DNA of 64,000 bases from Paraburkholderia graminis C4D1M (GTDB lineage Bacteria > Pseudomonadota > Gammaproteobacteria > Burkholderiales > Burkholderiaceae), in NCBI RefSeq assembly GCF_000172415.1, contig NZ_ABLD01000007.1, forward strand, positions 245,179 through 309,178, in the 5' to 3' direction. The position numbers and the translations under genes are program-made. Shown here piece after piece: positions 54,642 through 62,738 of this stretch (position 1 is the first letter of the stretch; each line of letters opens with the position of its first letter). A model generated the notes under the pieces. That model was not told where the DNA came from. It worked only from the letters and a program-made list of their open reading frames with translations, and searched no databases.

Positions 54642-56369
54642 TCAGCCGCGATTGAGTGCGAACACGTAGAGCGTGCCGCCGCGCGGGACCTTCTCCGCGG
54701 CCTTCGCCATCGGTCCGCCCCAGATCGGATTGGCCCCGCCGTAGCCGGCGAGAATCGCCACGTACTCCTTGCCGTCGACTTCGAATACCGACGGTTGCGC
54801 CACTATGCCGCTCGCCAGTTTCGGGCTTTTCCAGAGCACTTTTCCGGTTGCCGTATCGAATGCGTACAGATGGCCGTCGAGCGAACCGCTAAACGCGAGA
54901 CCGCCCGCGGTCGTCGCGACGCCGCCGTTCCACGGCAGCTTGCTCCAGAAACTCCACAGCTTCTTGCCGGTGCCGACGTCGATAGCCTGCAGTTCGCCGT
55001 AGCCCTTGCTGCCAGGCTCCGGCTTGATCTCGAAGCCTTCGCCGAGGTACGGCAGTCCTTCCATGTAGGTGACCGACTTGCCGGACAGCGACATGCACGC
55101 ATGCAGCGCGGGAACGATCGCGATGTGCTTGTCCGGATCGTACGAAACCGACCACCAGTTCTTGCCGCCGAGAAAGCTCGGGCACGTTTCGATCGTCGTG
55201 CCGGTCTTCGGATATTTCGCCGGGTCCTGAATCGGCGCGCCGTCCGCTGTATAGCCGGTCACGGAGGTGGCCTTGACGAAGGGCTTCGCGTAGATCAGCT
55301 TGCCCGTCGACCGGTCGATTGCGTGAAAGTAGCCATTGCGGTCGGCATGGATGATCGCGTCGTAGTCCTTGTCCTGATACTTGATATTGGCAAGCACCGG
55401 CGTGTTGACGCCGTCATAGTCCCAGGTATCGTGTTTCGTGTACTGGTAATGCCATTTCAGATCGCCGGTCTTCGGATCGAGCGCGAGCAGCGAATCCGAA
55501 TACAGGTTGTCGCCCGGCCGCAGATCCGCGAGCCAAGGTCCGGGATTGCCCACGCCCCAGTACAGCGTTTTCGATGCCGCGTCATACGTGCCCGTCAGCC
55601 AGGCCGGCGCGCCGCCATGCTCCTGCATGCCGTCGGGCCATGTGTTCCCGCCCTTCTCGCCGGCCGCGGGCACCGTGAAGCGCTTCCACAGCACGTTGCC
55701 GTTGTCGGGATTCAACGCCGCGATAAAGCCGCGCGCGCCATATTCGCCGCCCGCGCTGCCGACCACCAGCGCGCCGTCGAGCGCGAGTGGCGCAAGCGAA
55801 AACGCGTAGCCGACTCCGGGCTCGAACATCGCCTTGCGCCACGTCGGCGATCCCGTTTGCGCATCGAGCGCGACGACCTCGCCGTTGAGCATCGCCACAT
55901 AGACGTTCTTGCCGTACAGCGCGACGCCGCGATTGATCACGTCGCAGCAGGCGGTCTTGAACGATTCGGCGCTGAGCTTCGGTTCGAACTTCCACAGTTG
56001 CTTGCCGCTTGCCGCGTCGAACGCATAGACGTTGTCTTTCGGCGTGGTCACGAAGAGATAACGGCCGTTGACGATCGGCGTCGCTTCGAAGCCCTGTTGC
56101 AGTTCGGCCGGAAACTTGTAGCTCCAGACCTGCTTCAACTGCTTCACATTCGACGTGTCGATCTGCTTGAGCGGCGAGTGCGCCTGGCCGTTGTAGGTGC
56201 GGTAGTACGTGAGCCAGCCGGGATCGCTTTGCGCGGCGGTGAGCCGTTCGTAGGTGACGGCTGGATAATCGTCGGCCACCGCCGCCGTTGCGCATGACAA
56301 ACCGACGGCCGCGGCGACGCTTATCGCAAGCGCTCCTCGCCGCATCGTCCGAATCGAACGTGCTTTCAT
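54642..56369 (-). CDS. PQQ-dependent alcohol dehydrogenase, lanthanide-type signature
   Basis: A 575-residue periplasmic quinoprotein with an eight-bladed propeller. Signal peptide ends at AAVAD. The vicinal disulfide Cys141-Cys142 (TACCDVIN), metal ligands Glu209 (GGEYGAR) and Asn275 (WGVGNPG), and catalytic Asp317 in DTWDYDGVN can be placed. The residue two after the catalytic Asp is Asp319; this extra Asp is diagnostic of XoxF/ExaF/PedH lanthanide enzymes, whereas calcium enzymes have Ala, Ser or Thr there. The substrate (methanol, ethanol or a larger alcohol) is open. ATG 56369 has an AGGAGACAAGG leader. A sigma54-type promoter lies upstream. Electrons likely pass to the binding-protein/cytochrome fusion. 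Confidence 0.92.
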   Translation of the reverse strand: MKARSIRTMRRGALAISVAAAVGLSCATAAVADDYPAVTYERLTAAQSDPGWLTYYRTYNGQAHSPLKQIDTSNVKQLKQVWSYKFPAELQQGFEATPIVNGRYLFVTTPKDNVYAFDAASGKQLWKFEPKLSAESFKTACCDVINRGVALYGKNVYVAMLNGEVVALDAQTGSPTWRKAMFEPGVGYAFSLAPLALDGALVVGSAGGEYGARGFIAALNPDNGNVLWKRFTVPAAGEKGGNTWPDGMQEHGGAPAWLTGTYDAASKTLYWGVGNPGPWLADLRPGDNLYSDSLLALDPKTGDLKWHYQYTKHDTWDYDGVNTPVLANIKYQDKDYDAIIHADRNGYFHAIDRSTGKLIYAKPFVKATSVTGYTADGAPIQDPAKYPKTGTTIETCPSFLGGKNWWSVSYDPDKHIAIVPALHACMSLSGKSVTYMEGLPYLGEGFEIKPEPGSKGYGELQAIDVGTGKKLWSFWSKLPWNGGVATTAGGLAFSGSLDGHLYAFDTATGKVLWKSPKLASGIVAQPSVFEVDGKEYVAILAGYGGANPIWGGPMAKAAEKVPRGGTLYVFALNRG

Positions 56370-56510
56370 CCTTGTCTCCTGGTGTCGACCCGAGCTTGAG
56401 TAAAGCGCTGCTCCGGTCACACATCACATGCTTGCTGTTGAGTTATCGACGGGAAGCCGGACGGCGACGCCATCGTCTGGGGAACGCAGTCTGGCTGCGA
56501 ACCGTTCGAG

Positions 56511-56525
56511 GCAAGTCGCATGCCA
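56511..56525 (-). promoter_or_regulatory. Sigma54 promoter candidate of the PQQ dehydrogenase gene
   Basis: On the minus strand TGGCATGCGACTTGC matches TGGCAC-N5-TTGC at all but one position. It lies about 140 bases before the ATG 56369. A TTGTTGCACG element lies about 90 bases upstream, at 56614-56623, resembling half of the inverted repeat before pqqA. Confidence 0.65.
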
Positions 56526-56944
56526 TTGCGGCATGGTTCCGGCGCAACACGCGCGGGGCTAAGGAGAGGAGGAAAGCAGGACCGATCCGCGCGCTGGGTC
56601 AACGTGATAAGGGTTGTTGCACGTTGAAGCAATCCATCGCCGATGTGTTGCTAAAAAAGACAGCGGTCGTTGGCAACCCGCATGGGTGACATACCGAGCT
56701 CAAACGAAAAGAACAGCTATGCGAGCGATGCTTGACCTGGATCAAGCACCTTGCATTGTTCACGCGTGTGTCAGTTCGCGCACGAAGACCGCTGCGATGC
56801 CGGGCGAATTGCGTTCGCCGGCCTATACCGCCGCAGCCTGGCCGTTTCAACGATGTGGTGAAACGCATGGGATAGGGTCACGCGCCCGAACCCTGCATTA
56901 ACGGCGCTAACGACCACGAACTTGAGCACGCTGCGGGCAAACCC

Positions 56945-56972
56945 TCAAGAGATCAGCGCCACATGCCGTTAT
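56945..56972 (+). promoter_or_regulatory. Sigma28-like promoter of the chemoreceptor gene
   Basis: TCAA (56945-56948) and GCCGTTAT (56965-56972) recall the flagellar consensus TAAA-N15-GCCGATAA with spacing one base too long. It lies 59 bases before the chemoreceptor start. The motif is weak but the location suits a chemotaxis gene. Confidence 0.4.
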
Positions 56973-57030
56973 TCCTTGCAACGATGTAAGACCACGCACT
57001 CCGCGGCGTGAGCACCAGGTAAGGAAAGTC

Positions 57031-58671
57031 ATGCGCAACAACCAGCCCGTCACCGGGCACGAATACGGATTCCCTTCTTCGCAGATGCTTGTTTCCGCGA
57101 CCGATCTCACCGGCCGCATCGAATACTGCAATCCCGCCTTCATCGCCGTGTCGGGCTTTACGCGCGAAGAACTCATCGGCCAGCCGCACAACCTTATTCG
57201 TCATCCCGACATGCCTCGCGAAGCCTTCGCGGATATGTGGACCACGATTCGCGATGGACGTCCGTGGACCGCGCTCGTCAAGAATCGCCGCAAGAACGGC
57301 GACCATTACTGGGTGCAGGCCAACGTCACGCCGGTCGTCAAGCAAGGCGCCGTGGTCGGCTATCTCAGCGTGCGTGTGAAGCCGCAACGCGAAGCGGTGC
57401 GCGCCGCCGAAGCGTTGTACGCGCGCATGCGCACGGGCGACGCGCGCGGCGTGAAGTTGCTGCGCGGCGTTGTCGTACGCACAGGATGGCGCGGGCGTCT
57501 GCAAGCGCTGACGCGGCTGCCCGTCGCGACACGCGCCGCGAGCGGCTATGCGCTCACGCCGCTCGCGCTCGCCGCAACCGGCCTCGCGGCATGGCAAGGC
57601 ACGCCGCCCGCGCCGTTCTGGATGGCGTTCGGCGTGGCGAGCGCCGTCAGCCTGGTGTCGTGGCGCTTGCTGGCTGGCCACGTCGCCGCGCCGGTGCGCG
57701 AGATGCGCGGCTTCGCTACGCGGCTTGCTGCGGGCGACCTGACCGTCGATCTGCAGATCGCGCGTCACGACGACCTCGGCGATGTATTCCAGGCGCTGAA
57801 TCAGTTGAAGGCAAACCTGGCGGCGATCGTCTACGACGTCCGCGAACAGATCAACGGCATGCTCGATAACGCGCGCGAGATTTCGAGCGGCAACGTGGAT
57901 CTCGCGCGTCGTACGGAAATGCAGGCGGCCTCGCTCGAGGAAACCGCCGCCACGATGGAAGAGCTGACCACCACCGTGCAGGCGAACGCGGACGCCAGCG
58001 TGCGCGCGCTCGATCTCGCGAAAGACGCGCAGGCGGCGGCCGCCGAGGGCGGCAGGATCGCCTGCCAGGTCGAGCAGACGATGGCGGGCATCACGGCCGC
58101 GTCGCGCCGCATTGCCGACATTACCGGCGTCATCGACGGCATCGCTTTTCAGACCAATATCCTCGCGCTGAATGCGGCCGTCGAAGCCGCACGCGCGGGC
58201 GAGGCGGGCCGCTCGTTCGCGGTGGTGGCCGGCGAAGTGCGGATGCTCGCGCAACGCTGCGCGGCGTCTTCGAAAGAGATCAAGTCGGTGGTCGAGGCGA
58301 GCGCGGCGGAAGTCGCGGCGGGCACCGAACTGGTGGCGCGCACCACGTCGCAAATGCGAACCATCGACGAAGCCGTCGAGCGCGTGTCGTCGATCATCGT
58401 CGAAGTGGCGAACGCGAGCAGTGAACAGGCCGAGGGAATCCGCCAGGTCAATCAGGCGGTCTCCCATCTCGATGGAGCGACCCAGCAGAATGCCGCGCTC
58501 GTCGAGCAGGCGGCGGCCACTGCGCAGCGGCTCGCCGCGCAGGCCGATGTGCTGAGTGAAGCCGTGCGTCTTTTCACCGTTGCCGACATGGCGCCGGGTG
58601 CGCGCGCCGTTGCTCCGACGCCTCCGGCATCATCGGCTCAACATGAGAGCAGGCTTGCGTCGAGCCGGTGA
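57031..58671 (+). CDS. Aer-like methyl-accepting chemotaxis protein with N-terminal PAS
   Basis: A 546-residue chemoreceptor. The PAS domain is at residues 15-125 (ATDLTGRIEYCNPAF, GFTREELIGQPHNLIRHPDMP, the Aer FAD-PAS signature). Two closely spaced hydrophobic helices lie at 170-215, then HAMP (AAPVREMRGFATRLAAGDLT) and a long signalling coiled coil with the conserved tip IDGIAFQTNILALNAAVEAARAGE. There is no periplasmic domain, so it reads an internal redox or energy signal, as Aer does. Its location beside an alcohol oxidation cluster suggests energy taxis during alcohol use (inference). Confidence 0.94.
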   Translation: MRNNQPVTGHEYGFPSSQMLVSATDLTGRIEYCNPAFIAVSGFTREELIGQPHNLIRHPDMPREAFADMWTTIRDGRPWTALVKNRRKNGDHYWVQANVTPVVKQGAVVGYLSVRVKPQREAVRAAEALYARMRTGDARGVKLLRGVVVRTGWRGRLQALTRLPVATRAASGYALTPLALAATGLAAWQGTPPAPFWMAFGVASAVSLVSWRLLAGHVAAPVREMRGFATRLAAGDLTVDLQIARHDDLGDVFQALNQLKANLAAIVYDVREQINGMLDNAREISSGNVDLARRTEMQAASLEETAATMEELTTTVQANADASVRALDLAKDAQAAAAEGGRIACQVEQTMAGITAASRRIADITGVIDGIAFQTNILALNAAVEAARAGEAGRSFAVVAGEVRMLAQRCAASSKEIKSVVEASAAEVAAGTELVARTTSQMRTIDEAVERVSSIIVEVANASSEQAEGIRQVNQAVSHLDGATQQNAALVEQAAATAQRLAAQADVLSEAVRLFTVADMAPGARAVAPTPPASSAQHESRLASSR

Positions 58672-58693
58672 TTTCGGAGAACCGCCGCCGCGC

Positions 58694-59215
58694 TTACGGC
58701 GCGAATCGCGTGAACACGTAGTCGCGATCCTTGACCTTCGCCGCGTGACACGCGAAGCAGGTCTGGTGTTGTGCGGCATCGACCGGCTGGCCGTTGACGA
58801 AGCGCCCGAAACCCCAACCGCCCGTCGATGCATAACGGCGCGAGTCCTTCACCATCACCTGGACCGTGGTGGGCGGTCCGGGAATCGTCGCGGTCGCGAA
58901 CTCGGGCGACTGCTTGCGCTTGTATGCGAGCTTGACGAGGATCGTGCCGTCCGGATAAGGCAACGTCGAGTTCTCGATCGCCTTGATCGCCGCGGGATTG
59001 CCGAGCACGACGCGCAGCTCGTCGAGCGGCGCTGCCTCTTCGGCCGGCGCGATCATCTGCCACTTGCGGTAGCCGTCGGGAATCGTCACCCCGTAGATCG
59101 GCGACGGCGCCGACTTCGCGGACCCGGCCAGCGCGTGTTCCGCGACTGCGCCGAGCAAGAGCGCCGCGCTCAGCGCAACGTATGCGGTCCGTACTTTTCG
59201 CATCTGCATCGTCAT
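58694..59215 (-). CDS. Cytochrome P460 family protein
   Basis: A 173-residue exported protein with a signal peptide ending at AEHALAG and one haem motif CFACH near residue 155. The region IPDGYRKWQMI and GGWGFGRFVNGQPV fit the cytochrome P460 family, in which a lysine crosslinks to the haem and hydroxylamine or nitric oxide is processed. I cannot see which lysine would crosslink. The ATG has a GGAGACAGG leader. It follows the epoxide-hydrolase-like gene on the same strand by 32 bases, so they are probably one operon. Confidence 0.85.
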   Translation of the reverse strand: MTMQMRKVRTAYVALSAALLLGAVAEHALAGSAKSAPSPIYGVTIPDGYRKWQMIAPAEEAAPLDELRVVLGNPAAIKAIENSTLPYPDGTILVKLAYKRKQSPEFATATIPGPPTTVQVMVKDSRRYASTGGWGFGRFVNGQPVDAAQHQTCFACHAAKVKDRDYVFTRFAP

Positions 59216-59247
59216 GTGCCTGTCTCCGCTTCGTCCGCTTCGTCCGC

Positions 59248-60279
59248 TTAAAAACGGGCGACGTCGATGACGGCGTCGGCGAAGGCTTTCGGCGCTTCCT
59301 GCGGCAGGTTATGCCCAGTGCCGCCGCCGACATTGCGATGCGCGTACTTGCCGGTGAACTTCTTCGCGTAGGCCGACGGCTCGGGATGCGGCGCGCCGTT
59401 GGCGTCGCCTTCCATCGTGATGGTCGGCACGGAGATAGTCGGCCCCTTCGCGAGACGTTTCTCCAGATCGTCGTATTGCGGTTCGCCCTGCGCGAGTCCG
59501 AGACGCCAGCGGTAGTTGTGAATCACGATCGCGACGTGATCCGGATTGACGAACGATGCCGCCGAGCGCTCGAACGTCGCGTCGTCGAAATTCCATTTGG
59601 GCGACGCGGTATGCCAGATCAGCTTGTTGAAGTCGTGACGGTTTGCGTCGTAGCCCGCTGCGCCGCGCTCGGTCGCGAAGTAGAACTGATACCACCACGC
59701 GAGTTCCGCTTTCGGCGGCAACGGCGCCTTGTTGGCTTCCTGGCTGCCGATCAGATAACCGCTCACCGACACCATCGCCTTGCAGCGTTCCGGCCACAGC
59801 GCCGCAATGATGTTCACCGTGCGCGCGCCCCAATCGAAGCCGCCGAAAATGGCCTTGTCGATCTTCAGCGCGTCCATCAGATTGATGATGTCGAGAGCGA
59901 TGACGGCCTGCTGCCCGTTACGCGGCGTATCTGCCGAGAGAATGCGCGTCGAGCCATAGCCGCGCAGATACGGCACGATCACCCGATAGCCGGCGGCGGC
60001 CAGCAGCGGCGCGACTTCGACGTAGCTATAAATGTCGTATGGCCAGCCGTGCAACAGGATCACGACGGGACCGTTTTGCGGACCCGCTTCTGCATAACCG
60101 ATGTTAAGCGTGCCCGCGTTGATCTGCCGAAGGTTCTCGAACGAGATGGCGCCCGCGCCCGCCTTCGCGCCAGTGGACTGCGCATGCGCGAGTCCGCTCA
60201 AACCAAGTTCCATCAGGCTGATGCCCGCGACGGTCGTACCGAGCAGACGACGACGCCGGTTATTAATCTGTTCAGTCAT
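59248..60279 (-). CDS. Tat-exported alpha/beta hydrolase (epoxide hydrolase-like)
   Basis: A 343-residue enzyme. A twin-arginine signal (NNRRRRLLG then a hydrophobic stretch to AHAQ) occupies the first 34 residues. The oxyanion motif is HGWP, the nucleophile is Asp149 in GGFDWGAR (Asp, as in epoxide hydrolases and haloalkane dehalogenases, not Ser), and His in GTGHNLPQEAP completes the triad. Such enzymes are usually cytoplasmic, so export is unusual. AAGGAAA precedes the ATG 60279. Confidence 0.87.
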   Translation of the reverse strand: MTEQINNRRRRLLGTTVAGISLMELGLSGLAHAQSTGAKAGAGAISFENLRQINAGTLNIGYAEAGPQNGPVVILLHGWPYDIYSYVEVAPLLAAAGYRVIVPYLRGYGSTRILSADTPRNGQQAVIALDIINLMDALKIDKAIFGGFDWGARTVNIIAALWPERCKAMVSVSGYLIGSQEANKAPLPPKAELAWWYQFYFATERGAAGYDANRHDFNKLIWHTASPKWNFDDATFERSAASFVNPDHVAIVIHNYRWRLGLAQGEPQYDDLEKRLAKGPTISVPTITMEGDANGAPHPEPSAYAKKFTGKYAHRNVGGGTGHNLPQEAPKAFADAVIDVARF

Positions 60280-60697
60280 GGCTATTTCCTTTTTTGAATG
60301 AAAACTTGCGAGAGCCTGCGCGTTGCCAGTCCGGCCGGCGTGGAAGTATTAGACGCCTTCAAAGTATCCGCCGTATGTCCACGACGCACGCCAGTGCAAC
60401 GTTATGTGTCGCCCGGTTGTGTAGATACATTGGGATACAAAACGGACATGGCATTCGATCCGGCGCAAGCTGAATAGAAGCGAAAGCAGAAATTTGTTTC
60501 TCAATGTGTATGAAGTCCAAAGCGATACACAGCCTTGCAATAGCCCCTTCCCACGACACAAGCCAGATACCTCTCCCGGTTCTAATGCATTCCAACGACG
60601 GACTCTGATCGACGCAGCACGGCAAGCCTCACTGCCGATAGCGGCTCGCAGATGCCCGTACGGATGCTTTCCATTTGAACTGTTCCAGGAGAACGAC
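60280..60697. other. Divergent regulatory region between hydrolase and DUF4148 gene
   Basis: Two GATACA copies ten bases apart lie at 60424 and 60434, and a perfect inverted repeat TGTGTAT-N13-ATACACA spans 60505-60531, overlapping a third GATACA. These look like binding sites for a dimeric regulator. No coding frame with a ribosome site was seen. The DUF4148 gene begins after an AGGAG site at 60687. Confidence 0.5.
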
Positions 60698-60955
60698 ATG
60701 AAAGTCTCGATCATCGCTTTGGCCTTTACCGCTTTCGCCGCTTCGGCAATGACTGTTTCCGCTTATGCAGCGAATCCGGCGGTCAATTCCGCCACAGCAA
60801 ACTCCGGCAGCTACGACGCGCAGCAAGCAACTCAGTGGGCACCGGTTCAGCCCGCAACGACAGCGAAGACGCGCGCCGAAGTTCGTCAGGAACTGGTGCG
60901 CGCCCAGAAGGACGGCCAGCTCGCGGCACTCAGCAAGATCTATCAGGGTAGCTAA
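60698..60955 (+). CDS. DUF4148 small secreted protein
   Basis: An 85-residue protein with a Sec signal peptide ending at AYAAN. The C-terminal half KTRAEVRQELVRAQKDGQLAAL is the DUF4148 signature, a family almost confined to Burkholderiales. Its function is unknown. An AGGAGAACGAC leader precedes the ATG. The next gene also encodes a small exported protein, and the two are probably co-transcribed. Confidence 0.88.
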   Translation: MKVSIIALAFTAFAASAMTVSAYAANPAVNSATANSGSYDAQQATQWAPVQPATTAKTRAEVRQELVRAQKDGQLAALSKIYQGS

Positions 60956-60985
60956 GTTTTTCCATTCAATCTTGGAGGTTTCATC

Positions 60986-61291
60986 ATGATCAAGCGTCTC
61001 GTCATCGCCGCAGTTCTTTCCACCAGCGCCGCGATCGCCGCGCCCGTTTTCGCCAGCAGCGGCTACGGCCCCGCGCCCCACTACGACCCGCTGATCGGCG
61101 CACCGTCGTCGCAACGCGGCCAGAGCGCCGAGACCGTGCGCGCCGAACAAACCGCTCTGATGGCGAGCGCGGACATCGACGCGCAATCGTACGGCGGCAT
61201 GCACGACACGACTTCACAGGCCGGCTCGCGTTCGCTGACGCACGCATCGGACGCATCGGACATCTCCATCGCGCCGTATGCACATCATTGA
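60986..61291 (+). CDS. Small secreted protein of unknown function
   Basis: A 101-residue protein with a signal peptide (MIKRLVIAAVLSTSAAIAAPVFAS). The mature part is polar (His, Ser, Asp, Gly) with no cysteine and no recognised domain; the middle QRGQSAETVRAEQTALMA resembles the helix found in DUF4148-type proteins. TTGGAGG precedes the ATG by nine bases. It lies 30 bases after the DUF4148 gene. Confidence 0.75.
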   Translation: MIKRLVIAAVLSTSAAIAAPVFASSGYGPAPHYDPLIGAPSSQRGQSAETVRAEQTALMASADIDAQSYGGMHDTTSQAGSRSLTHASDASDISIAPYAHH

Positions 61292-61317
61292 ATGCGAGTC
61301 GACTGATCGATAACTTG

Positions 61318-61349
61318 CCGGCTCGCCGCGATGAGCGCGCCGGTTTCTC
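61318..61349 (+). terminator. Possible terminator after the small secreted protein genes
   Basis: CCGGC-x-CGC (61318-61325) can pair with GCG-x-GCCGG (61335-61343) with one mismatch, followed by TTTCTC. It lies 27 bases downstream of the stop and 22 before the next start, so it may only attenuate read-through. Confidence 0.35.
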
Positions 61350-61370
61350 ACAGCGTCAGGAAATAAAAAT

Positions 61371-62642
61371 ATGTCTTCAACACCGTTTTCTCCCGCTCGA
61401 CGTCACGTGCTGGCCGCCTCCGTTGCCGTCGGCGCGATGGGGCTGATTCCCGGCTCGGTGTTCGCCGCCGCAGGCGACAGCAAGATCCGTCCGTTCAAGG
61501 TCAACGTGCCGGAAGCCGACCTCGCCGATCTGCGCCGGCGCATCGCGGCCACGCGCTGGCCTGGCAAGGAAACCGTCGCCGACGAATCGCAAGGCGTGCG
61601 GCTCGTAAGAATGCAGACGCTCGCGAAGTACTGGGGCACCGATTACGACTGGCGCAAAGGCGAAGCCAAACTGAACGCGCTGCCGATGTTCATGACTGAA
61701 ATCGACGGGCTCGATATCCAGTTCATCCACGTACGTTCGCGCCACAAAAATGCGTTGCCGCTCATCATGACGCACGGCTGGCCTGGCTCGATCTTCGAGC
61801 TGATCAAGGCCATCGGTCCGCTCACCGATCCGACTGCGTATGGCGGCAGCGCCGACGACGCGTTTCACGTCGTCGTTCCTTCGCTGCCCGGTTTTGGCTT
61901 CTCCGAACAGCCGAAGAAGACCGGCTGGGGATCGGATCACATCGCGCGCGCATGGGGTGAACTGATGGCGCGGCTCGGCTATACGCGCTTCGTTTCGCAA
62001 GGCGGCGATTGCGGATCGGTGATCTCGCACCGCATGGCGATGCAGAAGGTCAAAGGGCTGATCGGTATTCACGTCAACATGCCGGCGACCGTGCCGCCGG
62101 ACATCGCGACGCTGCTCACGCTGGGAGAACCCGCGCCCGCCAATCTGTCGCCGAAAGAGAAAGCGGCGTATGACTCGCTGAATGTTTTCTATCGCGACAA
62201 TTGCGGCTATGCGCAGATGATGGTGACGCGGCCGCAGACCGTCGGCTACGCACTCGCGGATTCCCCTGTCGGCCAGGCCGCATGGATGTACGACAAAATT
62301 TCGCAATGGACGTATAGCGGCGGCGTGCCGGAACGCTCGCTCACACGCGACGAAATTCTCGACGACATCTCGCTCTACTGGCTGACGGACAGCGCCACGT
62401 CCGCTGCACAAATCTACTGGGAGGATCATTCGAACAACTTCAACGCGGTCGATATCTCGTTGCCTGCGGCGGTGACGGTCTTTCCTGGAGAGATCTATCA
62501 GGCGCCGCGTAGCTGGACCGAGCGCGCCTATCACAATCTGATCTATTTCAACGAAGTCGATAAAGGAGGCCACTTCGCCGCGTGGGAACAGCCGCAACTC
62601 TTCGCGACTGAGGTTCGCGCTGCGTTCCGCAGTCTGCGTTAG
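61371..62642 (+). CDS. Exported epoxide hydrolase family protein (EHN type)
   Basis: A 423-residue protein. A Tat-like signal (PARRHVLAAS to VFAAAG) is followed by the EHN domain (IRPFKVNVPEADLADLRRR, TRWPG) and an alpha/beta hydrolase domain with HGWPGS, SLPGFGFSEQP, nucleophile Asp213 in GGDCGS and His in GGHFAAWEQP. This class matches microsomal-type epoxide hydrolases, and length fits. It is the second exported Asp-nucleophile hydrolase in 3 kb, encoded on the opposite strand from the first. Confidence 0.9.
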   Translation: MSSTPFSPARRHVLAASVAVGAMGLIPGSVFAAAGDSKIRPFKVNVPEADLADLRRRIAATRWPGKETVADESQGVRLVRMQTLAKYWGTDYDWRKGEAKLNALPMFMTEIDGLDIQFIHVRSRHKNALPLIMTHGWPGSIFELIKAIGPLTDPTAYGGSADDAFHVVVPSLPGFGFSEQPKKTGWGSDHIARAWGELMARLGYTRFVSQGGDCGSVISHRMAMQKVKGLIGIHVNMPATVPPDIATLLTLGEPAPANLSPKEKAAYDSLNVFYRDNCGYAQMMVTRPQTVGYALADSPVGQAAWMYDKISQWTYSGGVPERSLTRDEILDDISLYWLTDSATSAAQIYWEDHSNNFNAVDISLPAAVTVFPGEIYQAPRSWTERAYHNLIYFNEVDKGGHFAAWEQPQLFATEVRAAFRSLR

Positions 62643-62738
62643 GCGGCGCGTGAGTCACGGCGACTGCATTGCGCGTGCATTGCGCGCACATTGCGCGGTC
62701 GCCGTGACGTTTGCATGCCACCAAGGAACGGTGCGAGT

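Larger units (their letters stand above)
56370..57030. other. 661-base divergent region between the PQQ dehydrogenase and the chemoreceptor
   Basis: The left third holds the dehydrogenase leader and its sigma54-type promoter; the right end holds a possible flagellar promoter of the chemoreceptor (56945-56972). Between them, GTTGC-containing elements at 56611-56652 may be activator sites. Open frames of up to 133 codons have no ribosome site and no protein-like composition. Confidence 0.5.

Noticed and set aside
56953..58467. 504-codon minus-strand frame opposite the chemoreceptor
   Set aside because: Shadow frame with Arg/His-rich composition; the opposite strand encodes a complete chemoreceptor.
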